Origin: Paenibacillus tyrphae
GTDB taxonomy: Bacteria > Bacillota > Bacilli > Paenibacillales > NBRC-103111
Length of the DNA stretch: 64,000 nt
Assembly (NCBI RefSeq): GCF_024158745.1
Contig: NZ_JAMZAW010000025.1
Coordinates: 1-64,000, forward strand
Direction: 5' to 3'
Shown here: in pieces, positions 58,970 to 64,000 of the stretch
Position numbering within the stretch: the first letter of the stretch is position 1
How the letters are laid out: each line of letters opens with the position of its first letter
The notes under the pieces: model-generated
The model's database searches: none
Told to the model about the DNA's origin: nothing
What the model saw: only the letters and a program-made list of their open reading frames with translations
Program-made: the position numbers and the translations under genes

Positions 58970-59884
58970 TTGACGAAAATCACAATCGCTGCAGTCGGGG
59001 ATTTGTTGATGAAAAAGAAGATGATCGCCTCGGCCGCGCGGGAAGGCGGATTCGCCCCTATTTTTGCCAAAGTGAAACCCTATCTGCGGAAAGCCGATTT
59101 AACGATAGGCAATCTGGAGACAACCTTCTCCGGCAAAAATTTTCGCGAAGAGCCCGGAAAACTGTTGTTCAGCTCCCCGGACAAATTCGCTGCTACGCTC
59201 CGGAACTTGGGCTTCGATGTATTAGGCACAGCCAATAACCATTGTATGGACGGGAAACGATCCGGTTTGAAGCGGACATTAAACGTCCTCGATCGACACG
59301 GTCTGCGACATACGGGCACGTATCGCTCCGCCCGGGAAGCCCGCCGGAAACTGATTGTTAACGTAAAGGGAATAAAAATCGGAATATTGGCTTATACGAA
59401 AGGAACGAACGGGATCCCCGTGCCGAAGCCGTGGTTAGTCAACAGGCTAAACCGGAAAAAAATGATAGCAGACGTGCGCAGCATGAAGAGTAGAACAGAT
59501 TTTATCATCGCTTGCCTGCATTTCGGGAAAGAATTTCGAACTTATCCCGACCGCAACCAAATCCGGCTCATGCGGCTGTTGTTTAAGAATGGTGTGAATG
59601 TCGTGCTGGGAGCGCATCCCCATGTGCTGCATCCGATAAGAATGTTTAAGGTGAAGGACAGCGACGGACTCGTTAGAAATCGGGTAGCGGCGTCTTCTCT
59701 AGGAAATTTCGTATCCACCGAACTTCCCCGGCATACCGCTAGACTGCGAGGAACAATCTTGATGTTAACCTTGACGAAAAATGCAAAAGGGATAACGGAT
59801 GTGTTGAAAATGTCATGTGTGCCAACCTGCATTTTGCAAAATATAGGGAAGAAAAACGTTTATCGGGTTGTGCCGGATGGATAG
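58970..59884 (+). CDS. CapA-family metallophosphatase-like protein
   Basis: 304 residues from TTG 58970, which has AAAGGAG nine bases upstream; ATG 58952 is possible. The CapA/PGA_cap fold of the metallophosphatase class shows AAVGDLLM (first metal Asp), ADLTIGNLETTF, GTANNHCMD and GAHPHVLHP near residue 222. CapA proteins take part in poly-gamma-glutamate capsule export or modification. No signal peptide or membrane helix is visible and no capBC genes are linked, so this is likely one of the cytosolic CapA-like enzymes of unknown substrate. Confidence 0.85.
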   Translation: MTKITIAAVGDLLMKKKMIASAAREGGFAPIFAKVKPYLRKADLTIGNLETTFSGKNFREEPGKLLFSSPDKFAATLRNLGFDVLGTANNHCMDGKRSGLKRTLNVLDRHGLRHTGTYRSAREARRKLIVNVKGIKIGILAYTKGTNGIPVPKPWLVNRLNRKKMIADVRSMKSRTDFIIACLHFGKEFRTYPDRNQIRLMRLLFKNGVNVVLGAHPHVLHPIRMFKVKDSDGLVRNRVAASSLGNFVSTELPRHTARLRGTILMLTLTKNAKGITDVLKMSCVPTCILQNIGKKNVYRVVPDG

Positions 59885-59917
59885 AACGGATATCGGCAAA
59901 AGAGCTGCTAAACCGGA

Positions 59918-59946
59918 AGGTCTCCGACAAGGAGATCTTTTTTTGT
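59918..59946 (+). terminator. Terminator of the CapA-like gene
   Basis: 8-bp stem AGGTCTCC / GGAGATCT (59918-59938) followed by a T-run. Confidence 0.8.
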
Positions 59947-59978
59947 GTGTGCGGAATGGGAAGTGGAGACATGATCAT

Positions 59979-60010
59979 AAAGCCTCGGCATTATCGCACT
60001 GAGGCTTTTT
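59979..60010 (+). terminator. Second terminator before the DoxX operon
   Basis: Arms AAGCCTC (59980-59986) and GAGGCTT (60001-60007) with TTTTT. It insulates the following regulated promoter. Confidence 0.7.
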
Positions 60011-60032
60011 AATGCTGAGTTTAAAAATGTTG

Positions 60033-60082
60033 TTGACACGACACCGAATGGTGTCCTATAATCAAATCGTCACCGAATGGTG
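60033..60082 (+). promoter_or_regulatory. DoxX-ArsR-SRPBCC promoter with two ArsR operators
   Basis: Consensus TTGACA (60033-60038) and TATAAT (60057-60062), 18 bases apart. A perfect inverted repeat GACACCGAATGGTGTC (60040-60055) fills the spacer, and a second CACCGAATGGTG (60071-60082) lies in the start region, 31 bases on. Repressor binding at either would block polymerase. Confidence 0.85.
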
Positions 60083-60161
60083 TCCAATTAGCAGTTAGTC
60101 ATTTGGAAAGTTTGGAACCTGAATAAGCTTCACTTGAAACAATTATGAGGAGGAAACAACC

Positions 60162-60554
60162 GTGAAAGTAGGAACCCAGCCCCGAGGAAAAATGATTGCT
60201 TATTGGACAGTCACATTACTACTCGCAGCAGCTGTTATGTTAAGTGGTATCGGGCAACTGATGCAATATGGGGGAAACATCGAGTTAGTGACGAATCTTG
60301 GTTACCCCTTATACGTCTTGACCATTCTCGGGATTTGGAAAGTGCTTGGAGCCATCGCTCTTGTTGTGCCAGGTTTTCCTCGGCTTAAAGAATGGGTTCA
60401 CGCGGGTATCTTCTTTTTAATGACTGGTGCGGCTTTATCTCATGCGTTTGCTAACGATTATGGCGATTACGGGTTTGCTATGATCCTTCCGCTTTCATAT
60501 GCTGCACTAAATATCGCCTCGTGGGCGTTACGTCCGAAGAGCCGCAGACTTTAA
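60162..60554 (+). CDS. DoxX-like membrane protein
   Basis: 130 residues, AGGAGG upstream, about four membrane helices. The motifs WTVTLLLAAAVMLSGIGQLM, LGIWKVLGAIALVVPGFPRLKEW and HAFANDYG fit the DoxX-like subfamily common beside ArsR-type regulators. First gene of a three-gene operon under the GACACC repeats. Role unknown. Confidence 0.85.
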   Translation: MKVGTQPRGKMIAYWTVTLLLAAAVMLSGIGQLMQYGGNIELVTNLGYPLYVLTILGIWKVLGAIALVVPGFPRLKEWVHAGIFFLMTGAALSHAFANDYGDYGFAMILPLSYAALNIASWALRPKSRRL

Positions 60555-60635
60555 GGAGGTGGTGAAATTAACGGCTGTCCCTTCGTACCGCCAATAGATT
60601 TCTACTACAGAAAATAATATTTAGGAGAGGGTGTT

Positions 60636-60965
60636 GTGAGCGAGAACAACCCGTTGCGGGATGTGTTTGACGCGATTGCAGATCCAACTAGGCGCCGACT
60701 GATTCGTCTGTTAGCAGAGAAAGAGGAGATACCGCTTCATGAGTTAACGGCACAGTTTCCAATGGGCCGGACAGCGGTTTCCAAGCATTTGACAATCCTT
60801 AAAGAGGCCGGACTGGTCCTTGACCGAAAAGTCGGCAGAGAAACGCGATTTAGGCTTAATGCCTCTCCACTCAGAGAAATTCAAGATTGGGTGGCTTTCT
60901 ATAGCAAGTTCTGGAGTATGAATATGTTGCGCTTGAACCAACTATTAGAGGAGGAAGAAGAATGA
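60636..60965 (+). CDS. ArsR-family repressor (SdpR-like, no metal site)
   Basis: 109 residues from GTG with GAGAGGG upstream. Winged HTH: DPTRRRLIRLLAEKEEIPLHEL and GRTAVSKHLTILKEAGLV. It has no Cys pairs, so it is not a classical metal sensor; such proteins next to DoxX and SRPBCC genes repress their own operon. The GACACCGAATGGTGTC repeats are the obvious operators. Its stop overlaps the next start (ATGA). Confidence 0.9.
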   Translation: MSENNPLRDVFDAIADPTRRRLIRLLAEKEEIPLHELTAQFPMGRTAVSKHLTILKEAGLVLDRKVGRETRFRLNASPLREIQDWVAFYSKFWSMNMLRLNQLLEEEEE

Positions 60966-61384
60966 GTTTAACATTATCCTTGGATTTTCAGTACACGACA
61001 TCGATCGAGAAGCTTTGGTCCGCCTTAACCGATTCAAGCAAGCTTGCCAAGTGGGTGGTCAACATCCACACCGGTCAGGCGATGGAAAATGATTTTAAGC
61101 CCGCCGTAGGACACCGTTTTCAGTTTCGCACGCAGCCGACCGAATGGTGGGATGGAATTGTTGACGGCGAAGTGCTTATCGTGGACGCACCAAACCGGTT
61201 GTCCTATACTTGGGCCAGCGGAGGAGAGAAACATACGGTCACCTGGACGCTGCAGGATTTAGGGGATGGAAAGGTTAACCTTCATCTCGAACAAACCGGA
61301 ATCTCCAATGCTCAAGCGCTCAATGGAGCTAAGTATGGCTGGAGTAATTGGTGCGGCGGGCTTGAAAAGGTGTTGGAACAATAA
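60962..61384 (+). CDS. SRPBCC/AHSA1-family protein
   Basis: 140 residues. The helix-grip lipid- or ligand-binding fold shows SIEKLWSALTDSSKLAKWV, GEVLIVDAPNRLSYTWAS and the C-terminal amphipathic helix GWSNWCGGLEKVLE. Coupled by four-base overlap to the ArsR gene. It may bind the signal molecule or a hydrophobic compound handled with DoxX. A perfect hairpin follows. Confidence 0.88.
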   Translation: MSLTLSLDFQYTTSIEKLWSALTDSSKLAKWVVNIHTGQAMENDFKPAVGHRFQFRTQPTEWWDGIVDGEVLIVDAPNRLSYTWASGGEKHTVTWTLQDLGDGKVNLHLEQTGISNAQALNGAKYGWSNWCGGLEKVLEQ

Positions 61385-61394
61385 CCACTACGCA

Positions 61395-61422
61395 AAGCGC
61401 ATGCCGATGTCGGCATGCGCTT
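61395..61422. terminator. Bidirectional hairpin between convergent SRPBCC genes
   Basis: Perfect 13-bp arms (61395-61407, 61410-61422) around two bases. The T-runs are short, so termination strength is uncertain. Confidence 0.6.
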
Positions 61423-61440
61423 CTAAGGCTGCGAATGATC

Positions 61441-61875
61441 TTATTCTTCTTTAGCGGTTTCCACATACTGTTTGAAATTGTCTGCAATCGCCTGCCACCC
61501 GGCTTGCTGCATCTCGACGCTGTTGGTCTCTTCCGCTTCGAACGATGTGATGATTTTCGTGTCGTTGTCTTGGCGAATAAAAACGATCTTCACTTTTCTA
61601 CCGTCGGCGATCGTATAGGAGATGCTCTCGTTAATGCTCACCTCGTCGTATACTCCGCTGAAATCAAATCCAAAGCTGCCGTCTTTGGCTTCCATTCTCG
61701 AGAGGAATTTACCGCCGACCCTCAGATCATTCTCGGCGTATGGCGTGTGCCAATCATCGGAAGCCTTATTCCATTGCGTGATATGCTTCGGATCCGTCCA
61801 ATAGTTCCACACGCTTTCGACGGGAGAATGAACGATCGTTTCCACTGTTATCGTTACCGGATTACCTGTTCCCAT
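61441..61875 (-). CDS. SRPBCC-family protein 2
   Basis: 144 residues of the AHSA1-like type: VETIVHSPVESVWNYWTDPKHITQWNKA at the start, GGKFLSRMEAKDG in the middle, and QQAGWQAIADNFKQYVE as the closing helix. It is convergent with the SRPBCC gene of the DoxX operon, and only distantly similar to it. Ligand unknown. Confidence 0.9.
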   Translation of the reverse strand: MGTGNPVTITVETIVHSPVESVWNYWTDPKHITQWNKASDDWHTPYAENDLRVGGKFLSRMEAKDGSFGFDFSGVYDEVSINESISYTIADGRKVKIVFIRQDNDTKIITSFEAEETNSVEMQQAGWQAIADNFKQYVETAKEE

Positions 61876-62409
61876 TACATATCCTCCTTGGTGTTAAGAT
61901 ACACAATTTGCCTACACCTATTATAGCATGAAGCGGCAGCTAGATTTCTTTTCGATTGCTATTATACAAATCTCCCAGACGCCTCCAGATACGGGATAAG
62001 ATCTGCTGACCTTCAGCGTCGTCTTGTTCTCGCTGGTCGCGCAAGGGCTCAGATTAAAAAAACGCTAGTTCTCAAGCTCGGACAGAGCAAAAAATAGACA
62101 CCCGGATACTATCGGTCCCGAAGGAGCGGCTTCTTCTCCCCCGCGGCCCTAGTAATCGGGTACGCAGCGCTTCGCATGTGATGATGTGCATGTTTCCAAT
62201 CGCTGAATCTAATGTACATCGCTACTTTTCTTTAAATTTTAAACCAGAAAGGGTGTACCAGCAGTGCCGATGTCAACATCGAGATCGTCCCACGGATCAT
62301 ACCAATAGCTCTGTTTAACTCGGATGCACCTCCTCCCTTAATGGAAACATAATGCTAAGAATAAGCGTCTAAATAATTAATGGGTTGAAAACAAAGGAGT
62401 GATAATCTC
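61876..62409. other. Long intergenic region without a clear gene
   Basis: About 530 bases. A minus-strand GGGAGGAGGT (about 62339-62330) is not followed by a usable start; the nearest frame codes a 22-residue hydrophobic peptide from ATG about 62301. The rest shows no gene, repeat or RNA that I can support. Confidence 0.4.
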
Positions 62410-62850
62410 ATGAAGAGTAAAGGTGTTATTGGCTTAGTTGCGATACTAACGCTTTGTCTTGTTGTGGGGGGGATATTTTTCTTCAACATATCGGAGAGGC
62501 CTACCCATAAATTTTTGTTACCAAAGGGTTTTACGGGGTGGGTGGAAGTTATATACGAACAACCGGGGTATCCTGCATTGAAAAAAGAGAATCAGTTTAT
62601 TATATATGAGGTTCCTTCTTCTGGGAAAATAATGACTTCTAGTAAAAACATTACAGGACCCATGGTTTTTAACTATATTGAAGCAGACGGGAAAAGGACC
62701 GATTTTCCAGAAAATGCAGAAATGATCCATGGATTAAAGACCTCTTCAGGGGGAACTGGGAATACAGACGGAACAACAGAAAAAACACCTCAGAAACTTA
62801 CCTTTTTTGTTGGGACTAAAGAAAAATGGAATAATAAACCAACCCCATAA
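62410..62850 (+). CDS. DUF6843-domain exported protein
   Basis: 146 residues. An N-terminal hydrophobic anchor or signal (IGLVAILTLCLVVGGIFFF) is followed by HKFLLPKGFTGWVEVIYEQPG and YEVPSSGKIMTSSKNI, the hallmark of DUF6843. The rest is extracytoplasmic with a low-complexity GGTGNTDGTTEK stretch. Function unknown. The terminator stem begins inside its last codons. Confidence 0.8.
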   Translation: MKSKGVIGLVAILTLCLVVGGIFFFNISERPTHKFLLPKGFTGWVEVIYEQPGYPALKKENQFIIYEVPSSGKIMTSSKNITGPMVFNYIEADGKRTDFPENAEMIHGLKTSSGGTGNTDGTTEKTPQKLTFFVGTKEKWNNKPTP

Positions 62851-62877
62851 TTGAACATGGGGTTGGTTTATTTTTTT
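62836..62877 (+). terminator. Terminator overlapping the DUF6843 stop codon
   Basis: 13-bp perfect arms (62836-62848 with 62857-62869) followed by a long T-run. Confidence 0.88.
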
Positions 62878-63020
62878 AACTGGTTGTAAATAACAAGTCT
62901 TAATTTACCTTAAATAGTGAAGTAGGATGATCAAATCAAAAGATAAAAAGGTTAGGACGGACCTTATCTTTTGCGTCCTTATCATCCATCTTCTAATTTA
63001 TTTCAAGGGGATGTTTTTTC

Positions 63021-63596
63021 ATGGCGAATATTGTAGAAGTTCGTGTCGCAGCATTTATTGATGACGCGTGGATTCATTTTACCACCAATCAAAGCTTTCA
63101 TATTTATTTCGAAGGTAATAATCGAGATTTTACTTATTGGACAGAGAACCAGCCACACCTTTTTAAAATGGCTCAGCATGCTGTTGTAAACTTTTCCAAC
63201 AAAACCGTTAATGTTTATAATGCAGTTGGTCCAACAAGACAGAAGACTCTTAACTATATAACGGGAGACGTAACATATCAGGAAGGGCAAACGCATACTA
63301 ATGATATGAATTACAACTGGTCGTTTAATTCTGACGGTACCGAAGCAAGAATTTGGCTTCGTGGTTCATCTGAGAATCCACGTGTTAACCTAGCTCCTAC
63401 AATCGATTGGGATTACAACGTTACTGTTAAGCAAAATGGAGAAGTAACTATTCAAGGATATCACGATGGATATCCTAACCATGAAATTTATAAGCGTGTT
63501 GATCAAGGTACACCAGTTGAGATTTATAGATTTAGAAAGCAGACACTGCTGTCTTTGTATGCCCCAATGGAGCATTCCATTACAAAAACAGTATAA
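63021..63596 (+). CDS. DUF3238-domain protein
   Basis: 191 residues. VEVRVAAFIDDAWIHF at the start, FEGNNRDFTYW, the central VGPTRQKTLNY and the C-terminal APTIDWDYNVTV and HDGYPNHEIYKR are the pattern of DUF3238, a beta-rich family of Bacillales. No signal peptide is seen. Monocistronic, with an excellent terminator. Function unknown. Confidence 0.8.
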   Translation: MANIVEVRVAAFIDDAWIHFTTNQSFHIYFEGNNRDFTYWTENQPHLFKMAQHAVVNFSNKTVNVYNAVGPTRQKTLNYITGDVTYQEGQTHTNDMNYNWSFNSDGTEARIWLRGSSENPRVNLAPTIDWDYNVTVKQNGEVTIQGYHDGYPNHEIYKRVDQGTPVEIYRFRKQTLLSLYAPMEHSITKTV

Positions 63597-63599
63597 GAT

Positions 63600-63653
63600 T
63601 AAATAAAGGGCCTATCAAAAGTGCAGCTACTTTTGATAGGCCCTTTATTTTGT
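63600..63653 (+). terminator. Terminator of the DUF3238 gene
   Basis: Perfect 22-bp arms (63601-63622 and 63629-63650) around a 6-base loop. Both ends are AT-rich, so it could act on both strands. Confidence 0.88.
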
Positions 63654-63759
63654 GACATTTTTAATTCGAAAATTGGGAATCTTAAGGCACCGTGACCTTG
63701 TTTACGCGCATTAACTCATCATGATCTGGCCGGTTCGAAGGAGATTCGATTCTTACGGC

Positions 63760-64000
63760 TCACAGGGTCTCCTTTTTCCACTTACTTTCAACATAGGTTA
63801 GAAAAGCTTGCATTCCTTTAAGCCAAAGAGCCAAAAAGGGTGTCGTAACTGGTAGTACCATCAGGGCATATCGGGGTGCTAGTTTAAAGTAGTCATGCAT
63901 GATATCATTCGCTGTAATCTCTGGTGACGGGGTCATCACACGCTCAAAGCCATACTCTGAAATCAGCATCAGCGTAGCACCAACTGACCCCATGAATAGA
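63760..64000 (-). CDS. Membrane protein fragment, N-terminus beyond window edge
   Basis: The frame is open to the right edge, so the start may lie outside (ATG 63993 is the last one visible). The end contains one clear hydrophobic helix (YALMVLPVTTPFLALWLKGM) and a basic tail (ESKWKKETL). I do not recognise the family. Confidence 0.45.
   Translation of the reverse strand, partial: LFMGSVGATLMLISEYGFERVMTPSPEITANDIMHDYFKLAPRYALMVLPVTTPFLALWLKGMQAFLTYVESKWKKETL

Noticed and set aside
61876..62340. Small peptide gene behind the minus-strand GGGAGGAGGT near 62335
   Set aside because: No start codon lies at workable spacing; the nearest in-frame ATG is over 25 bases away and codes only 22 residues.

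Overview
The window reads as chromosome of a Gram-positive, endospore-forming Bacillales bacterium, most probably Paenibacillus or a close relative. Reasons: very strong AAGGAGG-type ribosome sites with frequent TTG/GTG starts; Bacillus-type gene sets (MhqN/O/P/D quinone-stress genes, a Spo0E-like gene, a siderophore importer without its own ATPase, Opp/Dpp-type ABC operon, RRNPP peptide-signalling pair); and core genes that look GC-rich beside AT-rich accessory stretches. The genus is inferred; no rRNA, tRNA, CRISPR array, insertion sequence or integrase was seen.

Layout. 1-3.8 kb is an AT-rich accessory block on the minus strand: an HNH nuclease cut by the window edge, a large P-loop ATPase with a C-terminal zinc ribbon, an XRE repressor with clear operators, then a short RadC/JAB protein on the plus strand. 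3.9-22 kb is one minus-strand hybrid NRPS/PKS operon. In transcription order it encodes C-A-T, KS-AT-(degenerate KR)-ACP, a free-standing luciferase-like monooxygenase, C-A-T-E and C-A-T-TE. This predicts a small, possibly acylated product of three amino acids with one malonyl extension, an oxidation and one D-residue. A 23-bp inverted repeat overlaps the promoter and a terminator closes the operon. 22.2-23.2 kb is a Fic toxin with a Phd-like antitoxin that carries the Fic-inhibition motif.

23.4-27.3 kb is an AraC regulator plus a Fur-boxed siderophore importer. 27.4-30.5 kb is small and decayed material: an XRE peptide, a DUF6809-like protein, a glycosyltransferase relic next to the intact MGT glycosyltransferase, a candidate type I toxin, and a YiaAB membrane protein. 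30.7-36.6 kb is a complete peptide ABC importer operon. 36.6-49.9 kb is mostly housekeeping and stress metabolism: DUF6509, ilvE with a divergent LysR gene, two quinone-oxidoreductase-like enzymes flanking a DnaA-box cluster and an MmyB-type regulator, LysE, class III Hcp, a collapsed DJ-1 gene, two HAD phosphatases around a GntR/UTRA regulator with matching palindromes, and mhqP-mhqO-mhqD. rpiA, an MhqN-like nitroreductase and a luciferase-like oxidoreductase follow.

53-64 kb is AT-rich again and full of small, duplicated or frameshifted genes: tandem secreted coiled-coil proteins, an amidase relic, a Spo0E-like relic, and a receptor/propeptide pair that is the clearest candidate for an undescribed signalling system. 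A CapA-like protein, a self-regulated DoxX-ArsR-SRPBCC operon, DUF6843 and DUF3238 proteins and an edge-truncated membrane protein complete the window.
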